Source: Maratus speciosus (taxonomy: Eukaryota > Arthropoda > Arachnida > Araneae > Salticidae). From it: 64,000 nt of DNA. Position numbers and translations under genes: made by a program. The stretch is from positions 79,369,292-79,433,291 of the forward strand of contig OZ010796.1 in NCBI GenBank assembly GCA_963932465.1, in the 5' to 3' direction. The notes under the pieces were generated by a model. It did no database searches and was not told the origin of the DNA. It saw nothing but the letters and a program-made list of their open reading frames with translations. Positions 46,376 to 59,196 of this stretch are shown piece after piece (the stretch's first letter is position 1; each line of letters begins with the position of its first letter).

Positions 46376-48775
46376 GTTAAGGTGTAAAATCTTTGACTGT
46401 AGAATATAATGCTGCAGTCATACAAATTTAATTTTGCTACCATTTTAGGTTTTTTAAGATGCACTATATATTGAAAAAAAAATTAAAACATTGAAAAAAA
46501 TTTATTAAATAATCATTTCTAAAATTAAAAAATAAAAGTTAGAATTATCAAACCTTATATCAATTGCAAACATTAAATGATACTTTTTCCATTCCATTAT
46601 TGAACGTACAAACATAATTTAATTAAACTAATCTTTAATCTGACAGGCCGCCAAACTGCTTATTTTCTGATTCATTTTAAAATTCATTTTTGCTCTCAAA
46701 CACATCAAACTGGGAATTTCACTTATTTAGAAACTATATAAGGTGCCGTGCTTCTTAATTTTTTGATAAATGCAGAAAATACTGTAAAAAACGCTGTCAA
46801 AGTTGGCGTTTTGAACCGAATTTTCCGAAACGGGAGATCTGGGAATGAAAAAAATGGTCATACTGAGAAAATAATTGTTTAAAAATCAAATTCTAATTAA
46901 TTGAGCTGAAAATGAAATCACACGGCATGTTAAACATGTCTTCAGAAATCACCCGAGCAAGTTTCATGTTTTTACTTTTAAAAATGAGTCTGAAAATGTA
47001 TCAGAAAATTTCGAGCTCTTGAGGGTGAAAAAATATTTTTTCGAATACACCCTTAAGAAAAGCATTATGTATGGATTTCCTCGAAAGTTTTCTCACTAGC
47101 ACTGTGTGAAACAAGAAAGGTTCCTAGTGCGTTAGCGTCAATGTCGTTCACCTACTGTCCATTCTTTTCGTCCAATATTTTCCAAAGGTTCCACGAACTT
47201 GACAAAAATCCTGTAGCAGTCACACGTGTTCTTTGTCTTTCACCTTTCTCCAAATATTGCTAGCAGAAAACAGTAAAATAACAACACTGTGAGAAAAAAT
47301 TCTGGGAAAATCGGCTATGGCGTGAAAGAAATGACGTATAACCAACTTTATGCGTCGTATAAACGAAACATTATAACACTAAAATACATATGGAAGAATC
47401 GGGACCGCACTGAAACGGCGTATAAATGTAAAAGACGTATGAATGAGAAACGTGTAAACGGTGTTTTATTGTATTAACTATATTATTAAAAAAATCGTTG
47501 CTAAAAGAATAAAGACTTAGTAAAAAACTAACCTAACGATACAATAATTGAAGAGCTAAGTGGAAGAACATGTTAAGTAACAAAAATTACATTTCAAGAA
47601 ATTTGAGGTGAAAGTTTTTGCTGTAAATTTTAATGATTTATTTTCTGTTTGGTACCATGTGATGTTTAAAATATTAACAGGCATGGTACTAAACTCTCTC
47701 AGAAAAACTTATTCATGTTTCATTTTCAAATATTAAAAATTATTAATATTATTGACATTATTAAATATTAAAATATTAAATATTAATGAATAATCTCTTA
47801 AATCGTCAAGACTAAATAGAATCTTAGCATTTTAGCTTCACCATGTGATAGGATACCTCATAACGCTTTCATTCAAAAGATTAAAAAAAAAAAAAATTAG
47901 AAAATGTAGCATAACATGTTCACCCACTCAGCTCTTCAATTATAAATGTATGAAAAGGTTTTGCTTCATTCATTTCCCTTTAAATGATTCAGAGTTGCAA
48001 TCGTTAACGTAATTTTCTCTCAGTTCGAGAATTTTTTTTTTTTTTTTTTTGAAATTTTGCTGCTTTTGAAATAATTTTAAAATACATCATCTGAAAAAAT
48101 GCACTGATTGCTCTATTTGTTAAATACAATAGACAAAAATGCTTTTTAATAAAAATACTTAGAAAATATTTCCCCGTTCTATTTTCAATCTCGTTGTATT
48201 TAATTGTCTGCAATTTTCAATATTCATTTAATGTTCAGATTCTTTGAATGTTAATTCAAGGCTAAATGAACATTTAAATGATCTTTGGAAGCAGGTTGCC
48301 TTAACAACGTTTGCGAAAGGTTTTTTAAATCATCAAATCAATTCCTTCCAAATGTCACACATACTCATACTTGCATTTAACACTAAACAAGGGCAGGAAA
48401 ATAACTCCCCTCCCCCCCCCCCCCCATTTCTACACAGCCATTTGCTCTGATCGTGCTAAGGAAGACTGGAAATTCCTGCCTTGATTTTTATATGTTTTAA
48501 GAAGGATCACCCAAATTTTATTTTTTTTCCAATGCCCGTTCAATGGAAAAATTGAATTTTCAATAAATAAATCTTTGCTTCAACTAAATTCATTTGCACT
48601 GGTTCGCACAGGACCGAAACTAAGGAGGGGCAGAGGGGGCACGTGCCCTGGGCGCCAGAATGAAGGGGCGCCAAATAAAGGATTATACCTTTGGAAAGGA
48701 TCACTTTCTTCTGATGGACTGATGGCTTCCATTATTATGAAACAGCCATTATAAATGAACTGTTAGGTGAAGATG
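46335..48775 (+). repeat. Direct duplication, first copy
   Basis: From CACTCCGTTTCAGACATTTC onward this matches 50695-52725 nearly base for base, with roughly 97-98% identity by eye. About 370 bases near 46653-47048 are absent from the second copy. It includes the 394-bp MITE, a short 62-codon frame at 47289-47477 that is conserved simply because the copies are recent, and the start of the hAT MITE at 48609. Confidence 0.85.
47547..47940. mobile_element. 394-bp MITE, TA flanked (copy in first duplicate)
   Basis: Inverted ends ATTGAAGAGCTAAGTGG…GAACATGTTA and TAACATGTTCACCCACTCAG…CTCTTCAAT between TA dinucleotides (47545-47546 and 47941-47942). AT-rich noncoding interior with ATTAATATTATTGA-type self-complementary words. 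Confidence 0.75.
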
Positions 48776-49217
48776 AAACAGCAGTAGTAAAAAGTTAGAA
48801 CGCTGCAACTGCTGTTTCATCTTCACCTAACACTTCATTTATAATAGCTGTTTCATAATAATGGAAGCCATCAGTCCATCAGAAGAAAATAACTCAGTTA
48901 AATCGGAAACTCGGTTAAGTGGGACTCGGATAATCGGGACCCTATTGTATATTTTATTTGAAAAATGATCTTTAGACTATTTTTGTTGGTGTTCAGAAGG
49001 GGGTCATTGCCTCCGTGACCTCCCCCTTGGATCCACCATTGTAGATTACGTAGTTCAGTATTACATATTTTATGATTACATATTTTAAATTTCAAAATAA
49101 GTCGGCTATTAGAAAATTAGTAAAATTCTCTCTGTAAATATACTTTGCGGAAAAAGGGGGGAGGGGCGCCAAAATCCGTGTTTGCCCCAGGTGCAAAAAA
49201 GGCTAGTTTCGGCACTG
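48609..49217. mobile_element. 609-bp hAT MITE with perfect 8-bp duplication
   Basis: Ends CAGGACCGAAACTA and, read inward, CAGTGCCGAAACTA. GGTTCGCA occurs at 48601-48608 and 49218-49225. The GGGGCGCC-rich region inside both ends is also inverted. It carries a large hairpin at 48711-48885. No transposase. Confidence 0.85.
48711..48885. repeat. 175-bp hairpin inside the hAT MITE
   Basis: Arms of about 75 bases, CTGATGGACTGATGGCTTCC to AGATGAAACAGCAGT, and its reverse complement, around a ~22-base loop. Few mismatches. Confidence 0.85.
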
Positions 49218-49225
49218 GGTTCGCA

Positions 49226-49759
49226 GAAGCTCCATTACACGAAAATATATCATATGGAATGCTCATAACACAAGAAAATTTTTCAAAGCATTCATCACAC
49301 ACACAAAAAAAAGGTCAACAATTCTTATTTATTGTAAAAATGTGTGAACGTCTCTCAATTTGGCGCCTCCTCCTTTTTAACCATTTTGCCCCCCCCCCCC
49401 CCATTTCAAGAACGTAATCATCTAAGGAATAAAGTGTGTTGAGTCATCCCTTGAAACATCAGCAGAATCTTTTTCTTTGATTATTTGGATGTAATAAAAT
49501 ATTTTACTAATGAAAACGTTCACACGCATACACACACAGAAAGAAAAAGTAAAAATGTTTTGTTTATTGTCAAGATATGTGAAATAATTTCCGTTAAAAA
49601 CCTCCCTCAATTCAGCGCCCCTTGGCAGCTTTCTCATTTTTTCTAAATTCAATGGCAACACTTTGTTAAAATTTCTACTAAACGTAAAATCATTAACCCA
49701 CTGATTTTTAAAAAGAAGTCGATACAAAACTGAAAGAAAGCAAATTCAAGTGAAAAAAC
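49226..49759. other. Spacer without a gene
   Basis: Contains a C run near 49390-49402 and AT-rich sequence; no element recognised. Confidence 0.4.
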
Positions 49760-50000
49760 AATGGGGCCCGCCCAGCCCAATGGTTATAAAAATAACCTAA
49801 TAATGGGAAGATTGTAGGTTCGAAACCAGGCGAATAGGTAAAGAGGTGTATGAACTTGCAACAAGAGGATAATAATAATTAACAATTTTCAGTTCTAAAT
49901 GAAATTTTTCAAGTTTCCATCTAGATTCTCATTACAGAAATTCGAATAATGGGGAGTTTCAAGGTTCGAAACCCATAAGGAAAACATTACTAATATAACA
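49760..50000 (+). repeat. Possible tRNA-derived SINE head
   Basis: GCCCAATGGTTATAAAAATAA resembles an A box and is followed at about 49817 by GTAGGTTCGAAACCAGG, a good B box. A second GGTTCGAAACCC is at about 49963. No complete cloverleaf, so this is a SINE head and not a tRNA gene. Confidence 0.45.
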
Positions 50001-50694
50001 AACCCAACGTATACAGGACGTTGCAAAATTAAACTGTGTTTAATCCTATCCACTGCAATCAGATCTTCATCAAATGACTTAAAACTAGATGAGACTACTA
50101 ATTTTTTAATGTTTTTTCAATAATGCAAAGCATAACATTTCTCCTTTTTTCAAAGATTCACTAAAGTTTTTCCAAAAACAGAGTTGTTCATAAAAACTTT
50201 TCAATAAGAATACAAGTTAAATTTATAAAAGAACCTTCATCTAATAATACAATTCCAGTTTACTCTCATCAAAACTAACCTACTATTTTTGACAAAGTTC
50301 AAAACAAACGAAAAATTAAATACGTTACAACACATGAAAACTTTCTCATCGAGAGAGGCCGACACAATTAAAAAAAAAATCCTTATTTTTCAGGGGGGGG
50401 TGGGGCGAGGGGGATCCATCTACTCTAGCATACCACCTCAACACGCAGGAGTCCCTCTTTCCCCTAGCATACTGTAGTATGATAATCCTCCATAAGCCCC
50501 CTCTCAAGAATTAAGCCCCCTCAAAAAAAAAATTAATCCCTCCTACCCCCCCCCCCCTTCTACTGTAACACGATTAAATAAAAAATATCCTTTCCAATCC
50601 AAAAAATTTCGCTTAAACCTCGTCCTACTATAGTATGATTCTCACTCCACCGCCACCGCCACCCCAGCAATCGAACACCCTTTTTCCCACTACT
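50001..50694. other. Spacer with C-rich runs
   Basis: No gene. Pyrimidine-rich blocks with CCCCCC runs at about 50455-50690 and a G run at 50393-50400. Confidence 0.4.
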
Positions 50695-51519
50695 CACTCC
50701 GTTTCAGACATTTCGATTTACACTGAATTCCCGTCGGTTAAGGTGTAAAATCTTTGACTGTAGAATATAATGCTGCAGTCATACAAACTTAATTTTGCTA
50801 CCATTTTAGGTTTTTTAAGATGCACTATATATTGAAAAAAAAATTAAAACATTGAAAAAAATTTATTAAATAATCATTTCTAAAATTAAAAAATAAAAGT
50901 TAGAATTATCAAACCTTATATCAATTGCACACATTAAATGATACTTTTTCCATTCCCTTATTGAACGTACAAACATAATTTAATTAAACTAATCTTTAAT
51001 CTGACAGGCCGATTTACTTTGAGACTTAAGAAAAGCATTATGTATCGATTTCCTCGAAAGTTTTCTCACTAGCACTGTGTGAAACAAGAAAGGTTCCTAG
51101 TGCGTTAGCGTCAATGTCGTTCACCTACTGTCCATTCTTTTCGTCCAATATTTTCCAAAGGTTCCACGAACTTGACAAAAATCCTGTAGCAGTCACACGT
51201 GTTCTTTGTCTTTCACCTTTCTCCAAATATTGCTAGCAGAAAAGAGTAAAAGAACAACACTGTGAGAAAAAATTCTGGGAAAATCGGCTATGGCGTGAAA
51301 GAAATGACGTATAACCAACTTTATGCGTCGTATAAACGAAACATTATAACACTAAAATACATATGGAAGAATCGGGACCGAACTGAAACGACATATAAAT
51401 GTAAAAGACGTATGAATGAGAAACGTGTAAACGGTGTTTTACTGTATTAACTATATTATTAAAAAAATCGTTGCTAAAAGAATAAAGACTTAGTAAAAAA
51501 CTAACCTAACGATACAATA

Positions 51520-51904
51520 ATTGAAGAGCTAAGTGGAAGAACATGTTAAGTAACAAAAATTACATTTCAAGAAATTTGAGGTGAAAGTTTTTGCTGTAAA
51601 TTTTAATGATTTATTTTCTGTTTGGTACCATGTGTTTAAAATATTAACAGGTATGGTACTAAACTCTCCCAAAAAACTTATTCATGTTTCATTTTCAAAT
51701 ATTAAAAATTATTAATATTATTGACATTATTAAATATTAAAATATTAAATATTAATGAATAATCTCTTAAATCGTCAAGACTAAATAGAATCTTAGCATT
51801 TTAGCTTCACCATGTGATAGGATACCTCATAACGCTTTCATTCAAAAGATTAAAAAAAAAATAGAAAATGTAGCATAACATGTTCACCCACTCAGCTCTT
51901 CAAT
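51520..51904. mobile_element. 385-bp MITE, TA flanked (copy in second duplicate)
   Basis: Same element as 47547-47940, differing by small indels, mainly in the A run and in GTGATGTTTAAA versus GTGTTTAAA. Confidence 0.75.
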
Positions 51905-52717
51905 TATAAATGTATGAAAAGGTTTTGCTTCATTCATGTCCCTTTAAATGATTCAGAGTTGCAATCGTTAACGTAATTTTCTCTCAGTTCGAGTATTTTT
52001 TTTTTTTTTTTTTTTGAAATTTTGCTGCTTTTGAAATAATTTTAAAATACATCATCTGAAAAAATGCACTGATTGCTATATTTGTTAAATACAATAGACA
52101 AAAATGCTTTGTAATAAAAATACTTAGAAAATATTTCCCCGTTCTATTTTAAATCTCGTTGTATTTAATTGTCTGCAATTTTCAATATTCATTTAATGTT
52201 CAGATTCTTTGAATGTTTATTCAAGGCTAAATGAACATTTAAATGATCTTTGGAAGCAGCATGCCTTAAAAACGTTTGCGAAAGGTTTTTTAAATCATCA
52301 AATCAAATCCTTCCAAATGTCACACATACTCATGCTTGCATTTAACACTAAACAAGGGCAGGAAAATAACTCCCCCCCCCCCCATTTCTACACAGCCATT
52401 TGCTCTGATCGTACGAAGGAAGACTGGAAATTCCTGCCTTGATTTTTATATGTTTTAAGAAGGGTCACCCAAATTTTTTTATTTTTCCAATGCCCGTTCA
52501 ATGGAAAAATTGAATTTTCAATAAATAAATCTTTGCTTCAACTAAATTCATTTGCACTGGTTCGCATAGGACCGAAACTAAGGATTGGCAGAGGGGGCAC
52601 GTGCCCTGGGCGCCAGAATGAAGGGGCGCCAAATGAAGGATTATACCTTTGGAAAGGATCATTTTCTTCTGGTGGACTGATGGCTTCCATTATTATGAAA
52701 CAGCCATTATAAATGAA

Positions 52718-52725
52718 CTGTTAGG
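52718..52725. repeat. 8-bp target duplication, left (CTGTTAGG)
   Basis: CTGTTAGG precedes TAGTGATGGGCG and recurs exactly at 61479-61486. The uninterrupted site CTGTTAGGTGAAG is seen in the first duplicate near 48759. Confidence 0.92.
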
Positions 52726-53099
52726 TAGTGATGGGCGATAACGAGATGTTTTTCTCGATTGTCTCGATTGTATGGACATCTCGATATTTTTCGATTGTGT
52801 AATTTTTTTCTCGATGACTCCAGTTTGCCAATTGCTTTGATACATCATATATTATATATTATATACGTCATACATTTATCAAGAATCGTCTGCGGGTGAA
52901 CTGGAATGAGTCGGTGTTAATAAAGACAAGGTTACGTCGCCCGCTAGTGGGCCCCTCCTTTAATCGGGCCCCTAAGTTATACGTAATCTTGTAATATGAA
53001 ATCACGAACAGGATACCCGCTATATACGACACCGTATAGCAGGCGTGGTGTGCACGCACTACAAAATCTTGTAAAAAAATATAATCTCGAAACGAACGA

Positions 53100-54540
53100 A
53101 CCTCGGACCGGATCTCTTGGGGGAGGGGTCAAAGTGAGCGGAAGGGCAAAGTAGCTGCATAATATGAATAAGCCGTCACAGGTCTTCAGGCCTTTCGAAC
53201 CATATGTCACACGACGGGTCTGGATCTGAATTTATAAAAATGCCCTTCCCGGGGGGGCAAAGTGGGGGGAGGGGTGCGGGAGGTGAATAACATGAGTAAG
53301 TGGTCATAGGCCTTTCCAACAATATGTCACATGAGAGGTCTCGGCTAAATTTAGAAAAGTGTCCCCCGTGGGGGAAAAGTGGGGGGGCGATTACCGGAGG
53401 TGTATAACATCAATAAGTAGTCACAGACCTTTCCAACGATATCTCACATGTGGGGTCTTGGCTAAATTTGTAAAAGTGTCTCCCCGGAAGTGGGGGACGG
53501 ACACCGGAGGAGCATAACATCAATAAGTAGTCACAGACCTTTCCAACGATATCTCACATGTGGGGTCTTGGCTAAATTTGTAAAAGTGTCTCCCCGGAAG
53601 TGGGGGGACGGACACCGGAGGAGCATAACATCAATAAGTACTCACAGACCTTTCCAACGATATCTCACATGTGGGGTCTTGGCTAAATTTGGAAAAGTGT
53701 CTCCCGGGGGGGGGGCAAAGTTGGGGGGACAGACACCGGAGAAGCATAACATCAATAAGTAGTCACAGACCTTTCCATAGATATCTCACATGAAGGGTCT
53801 GGGCTAAATTTGGAAAAATGTCCTCCGGGGGGGGCAAAGTGGGAGGGGCTGTCACTGGAGGTGCTTAACATCAATAAGTAGTCACAGACCTCTCCAACGA
53901 TATCTCACATGAGGGGTCTTGGCTAAATTTAGAAAAGTGCCCCCCGTGGGGGCAAAGTTGGGGGGACGGACACCATAGGTGCACAACATCAATGAATAGT
54001 CAAAGACCTTTCCAACGATATCTCACATGAAGGGTCTTGGCTAAATTTGGAAAAATGTCCCCCGGGGGGGCAAAGTGGGGGGGCTGTCACTGGAGGTGCT
54101 TAACATCAATAAGTAGTCACAGACCTTTCCAACGATATCTCACATGAGTGGTCTTGGCTAAATTTAGAAAAGTGCCCCCCGGGGGGGGCAAAGTGGGGGG
54201 GACGGACACCATAGGTGCATAACATCAATGAATAGTCACAGACCTTTCCAACGATATCTCACATGAAGGGTCTTGGCTAAATTTGGAAAAATGTCCCCCG
54301 GGGGGCAATGTGGGGGGGGGGTCTGTCACCGGAGGTGCATAACATCAATAAGTAGTCACAGACCTTTAAAATGATATCTCACAAGACGGGTCTTGGCTAA
54401 ATTTGGAAAAGTGTCCCCCGGGGGGCAAAGTGGTTGGACGGCCACCGGAAGTGCATAACATCAATAAGTAGTCACAAATCTTTCCAACGATATGTTACAT
54501 GAAGGGTCTTGGCTAAATTTAGAAAAGTGTCCTGAAATTT
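53100..54540. repeat. ~117-bp tandem array, about 12 units
   Basis: CTTTCCAACGATATCTCACATG or close variants recur at about 53192, 53311, 53429, 53539, 53650, 53771, 53890, 54008, 54125, 54244, 54364 and 54480. Each unit also has a TTGGCTAAATTT box and a CCCCCGGGGGGG-type block. Central units are most alike; outer units, and related sequence from 54600 to about 55060, are more diverged. Confidence 0.9.
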
Positions 54541-55069
54541 CATATATTATACATAATATTTATCGGAGGGCTCCATAAAAAAATCCGATCTAAAATGATA
54601 AAAACGGAAAAAACTAACCCCCGCAGTGGGGGCCAAATTGGGGAGGGGAGGAAGAAAGTCTCATAATATGAAAGAGTCATCCGAGAGCTTTCAGATAACA
54701 TATTACATGACGGGTCCAAAAAAGTTTGAAAATTGCTCCCCCTCCCTCCCCCCTTTGGGCCCACTCTTTCGCCCCGGAATTTACGCAGCCCCCACTTTAA
54801 AATTTTTATGTTCAATGAATAATATTTATTGGAAGACTGCATAAAAAACCTACATCTAAAATGATATTTAAATTTATTATAGAAATCGGCAAGGGTTTTA
54901 AAAATTTGTTCGCCCCCCCGCTTTTCGATTATATGTCACAGGAAGAGTTCGGTAATTTTTTTTTTTAATTGCGCCCCACCCACTCTCACGTCCTCGGAAC
55001 TCACCCGACCCACCTTCCTCTTTGAAATTTTTATATTTAATAAATAATATTTATTGGAGAGCTTTAAGT

Positions 55070-55705
55070 ATGTGACAGCTTGGTAGGGCTAAAATAAGAA
55101 AAACATTGAAAATTAAAGCTTCATTTCATAGTTCATTGTCATGCCTATTTCTTTCTCCAGCTTGCCCCTCGATATCTCTTCTCGGCCCTTCTTGGCTGAG
55201 CGTGAAATGACAATCATCGAGAGTAACATTTCGGAGAAAGGACGAAAACCGATTTCTCATTCTCGACAATGTCATATGAAATGTTGAACAGAGACCGAGA
55301 GCGAGGAACGAGAAGTGACGAAGGAAGCAATCGGTGAGATATCTCGAAGTAAGCGAAAGGTTTGCCCTCGAGCAGAATGTCTCCTCGATATAAACGAGCA
55401 GTTTGCGTCCAGAAAATAGATCTCGAAGTGCGAGAGCTCTCTCTCGCACTTCGCACTTCGAGAGAAAGGAAGCTTTCAGAAGAGTCAAACTTACCGCGCT
55501 TCTGGTGTAAGTCATGATTTCCCAAAGGAGTACATGTTTTTTTCCATTCGCTTTTGTTATTAACCGATATGGGTTAGGAGGCATAGTGGTTTAAGTTATC
55601 AGTTCGAGTTTTTGTTGATATAGAAGTTTTCTATTGAATTTGGCGCCAGTTTGTCTTTGATTTTCAATGTTTCTCTTATTTTAGCCCTCCTAAGCTGTCC
55701 CATAT
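55070..55705. mobile_element. 635-bp inverted-repeat element
   Basis: Left GTGACAGCTTGGTAGGGCTAAAATAAG…ACATTGAAAAT and right, read inward, GGGACAGCTTAGGAGGGCTA…ACATTGAAAAT: about 50 paired bases. A central palindrome lies around 55425-55465 (CTCGAAGTGCGAGAGC and CGCACTTCGAG). The 152-codon minus-strand frame inside shows no recognisable domain. Target duplication not seen. Confidence 0.65.
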
Positions 55706-56470
55706 CTCTTAATATTAGAATGCTATTGTTAAAACAAAACTGCACTGCAAAATATGTGTTTTCAAGATTTTAAGTGTCGCCTCAGGGAAGAGGATTTTTC
55801 AAAATTATTTTACCCCACTCATGTAATATATTAAAATAAGGGTAATTTCATAACCTTTCTAAATCTACCTTTCTTTTGTCAATCCACTGTTAATTTTAGA
55901 CCCCTGGGCTTAAAATGTTCTAAAGGAATATACTTAGCGGTGGTTTTTTTCGTACTCTGGTACGGTATCTTTCACTCATAGGAAAATTATAAGACTAACA
56001 TCAAATTGCGTCTAAAATCGAATAAAAAATATGGACATGTGTTTCTTAATTTTAACTCCCTTCTTCGCCTCAAGAGGGCGCTTTAAAGTTTTGTTTCTTC
56101 AAACCTTTAGTATACTGTTTGTCCAAAAATTATAAAATTCACAAAATAAAGTGTTTTCACTGTTCCCTATCTTCTCGTATCAATTTTATTTTTACTACCA
56201 CCAGGGGACGCCGCCCAGTGAAACATTTTACTTTTAGCCTCAGGCTATTGGTATTTTTCATCTGTTTTTCATAATATTTTGTCTCATTATTTTTCTTCCT
56301 TGTAGATACTATTCTCTAAGTTCTTGACCCATTCTGACCATTTGGGCACTCATTCTGGACCAGCTGTGGCCCATCGGGCCCCTCTTCATTTGTCTGGCTC
56401 TAATCACACGCTTCACTTGTTCTTTTACCATTTATTCATTTTCTTCAATTTTTTTCTTATTCAATGGTTC

Positions 56471-56512
<42 letters not shown>

Positions 56513-56740
56513 ATTCTCAACTTCCCCTAGTCCTCTCTTACATCAAGTTAACTTCCATCCTTGGTCTGCCCTACTGTCAATTTGGGGCCTAATGCCCCTT
56601 CGGGGGGGGGGGGGTCTTCTACCTTTTCCAGGCCCATCATCTAATACCACGTTGGTAAGGATTGGAAGATTAAAATTATCCGAAATACCAAAAATGAAGT
56701 CCATTGAAGTTTCATTTTAGTTATAGAATTCCCTATTAGC
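55706..56740. other. Spacer with a long poly-T
   Basis: No gene supported. Poly-T of about 40 bases at 56470-56509 and a G run near 56603-56613. Confidence 0.45.
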
Positions 56741-57215
56741 GATATATTTGTCTGTTTACCTTTCTATTTTTCGATAACACTCCTTTGTTTTCGATAAACG
56801 GAGAAATTCAACAGCATTAGACTCACTTTAGACATTTAGGGACCTTTAACTTGTATCAAACCTTTTACCTTTATCGAAAAGAGGGAAATGCTAATCGATT
56901 CTAGCTAATGCGCCTAAAATAAAAAATAAGTTTGTAAGTGTGTCAGAAAATAGCGCCTTTGGATTTCGATACAGACTTAAAGAGTCATGTTGGAATCACT
57001 AGGCACTGGAAAACAGTTTCCGTGTTAGACAGGTTCCCTCTTAGCAGGTATCTTTATCGTACTATCCTTACGTTTTTCGAAAGCAACTTTTGTTTTCGAT
57101 CAATGGGGAAATTCCAGAGCATTTGACATTTAGGGGAACTTTAAACTGTATCAAACTTTTTGAGTTATCGAAAGAGTGGAAAGCTTATTTGATTCATCAA
57201 ATGCGCCATAGTTAC
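56740..57215 (+). repeat. Diverged direct repeat, ~160 bp, spaced ~300 bp
   Basis: CTTTGTTTTCGATAAACGG (56789) and CTTTTGTTTTCGATCAATGG (57086) start matching blocks that continue through GGAGAAATTC / GGGGAAATTC, AGCATT, ACATTTAGGG and GTATCAAAC to TATCGAAAGAG. Noncoding. Confidence 0.55.
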
Positions 57216-59196
57216 GCGATTTGGACATTGCAGTTTCATAAAGAAGAAAGAGGAATTTATTCCAAAGCCAAATTTATAAAAAGACAAAATCTTTTAAAAC
57301 ATTTAAATAATGTTTTAAAGATAGATAAATGAGTTGAAAGTATTTTCTTAATGTATTTAACGTCCCAATCGATCGTTATCTTTTAAGAAGCATGTTTCTT
57401 GACAGCATATTGGATCTTATATTTGAAATAAAGAATTTTGAATATTTCTGAGGGGCGGTGTTCATTTTGCTGGCATCTGGACCTACGCATATATGAAAAA
57501 ATATTTGATAAGTTATGCAAAATTCAAAATACATATTACTATGCTCATACAATGTGAATTTTACAGCATTTAAAACAAATATTAGTAAGTATGCACATTT
57601 CATGAAATAAATTTATATAGAACATAATTAGATATTAATCCTTTAGAGTTTATTGGATTGTATTAAAATCTAGTATGGCACATAAAATTCGAAGGATAAA
57701 TACTATAGCGAAGATGGTGTAATATTAAAGTTGATTTGAAGTTTTGAAAGAACGCATTTTCAATAACAATTTAATTATTAAAACCGCTAGTGCAGAGAAG
57801 GAGGTAGGTTTAGGGATATTAATATCGCTTTTAGAACGCTCTAAAACTATTAAGATATATACAAAACCCGTTATATTAACATGATTAACAGATTTTTGAA
57901 GACTTCATAAGGGCTGTACTTATATAACAGTATCAACTTTTTGATAATTTTGGACCCCCTCCCCGGCAATGATATCGTTATCAATGTCTAAAAATTCTTT
58001 TGATTTTTGGAGTGATATACAAGTATGGTTACATTTATTTTTCTCATACTTTATTGATTCACATTGAAGTCCATAAAATATCATTTTACATATGAAATAA
58101 CTTTATATCAAATTAAATAACACTTAAAAAAAATAGTTACTATTTAAAAGAATTTAATAATAGCTTTTTTTGCATAATGCGTTCAACAATAATAATGTCT
58201 TCTTGCACTTGACCCCGCACGGTGTGTGTGTGTGTGGGGGGGGGGGGGCAAACAGTACTTCTTATCAACGAAGCAGACGGACAAAATTCTTTCTCTTTTA
58301 CTTACTATTAAACACAAAATATAATTTCAAACGTACTTCGCATGCGGTTTCTCTAACAGCGGATTATATATGCATACATATATTACAGAAGAATAGGAAT
58401 GCCAAACGTTGGGGTATTCCATATTTTGGAATTAAATAATTTTATAATCATTTAAAGATTTTAATAATAACTTTGTATTCTCATAAATATAGATAACAGA
58501 CTAAAAAAAGATATCATATAATTTTGATGTAATGACCAAGTTACAAATAAAAAATGTAAATTCTGGTTGGGTAAAAAATGATATCGATATCAAAAGACAA
58601 ATCCCCCCTCCCCCTAGCGATATCTTACGATATCATGTGCCAGACGTCCCCCCCCTCCCCTCTCCTCTAAAATGATACTTTATATATGCACAGCCCTATA
58701 TTAGGAGCCCCTCCATCAATTGAAAATTGAATGAAAGACAATAACAGCAAATTAAATTACTGCTTTTATTTTTCCACCTCCTTTCTATTAACTTTAAATG
58801 AAGATTATAGAAGATAAAGTCATCGAGCATCTAAATGTTAAATTTACATTGATTGCTTAAGTTTTTATTGCACCCGTTTTCAGTTCCCATGTATTTACTG
58901 TAAAAACTGCTTCATATGCATGTAAAAGCAATGATTTTTTAGTGTTATTATTTTAGGAGTAGTGATGATTCAAAAGATCCCAGCTGCGCCGTTGCAAGAA
59001 ACAACAACAAACAATATATCTGTTTGCACGTTCTGTGTTAAAATCTGTAGTTAGCGGTGGGTGAATAAGAAATGCGTCGTATCCCATAGATAAGGAGACG
59101 TCATCATTAAACTCGTTAACTTCAAATGTGAAACCTCAAAAAAGCAGAACGTAATGAAGAATTTGTCGAGTCATTTCGTAGTAGTTTAATACTTTT
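57216..59196. other. AT-rich region upstream of the BED transposase
   Basis: No gene supported. A (GT)n run joined to a G run is at 58221-58248. Confidence 0.45.

Larger units (their letters stand above)
50695..52725 (+). repeat. Direct duplication, second copy, cut by the 8.75-kb insertion
   Basis: Near-identical to 46335-48775 apart from the ~370-base deletion near 51010. It includes the second copy of the 394-bp MITE and of the 609-bp hAT MITE start (GGTTCGCATAGGACCG at 52559). It continues after the hAT insertion at 61487-61567. Confidence 0.85.

Noticed and set aside
47289..47477. 62-codon frame conserved at 51262-51450
   Set aside because: Conservation reflects the recent duplication of the whole segment; amino-acid changes are not fewer than expected and no domain is seen.
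53490..53762. 90-codon frame across satellite units
   Set aside because: It is a by-product of the tandem repeat; the frame breaks as soon as unit length changes.
55126..55584. 152-codon open frame on the minus strand
   Set aside because: It lies wholly within an inverted-repeat element, has no recognisable domain, and its openness is explained by the palindromic GA/CT-rich centre.
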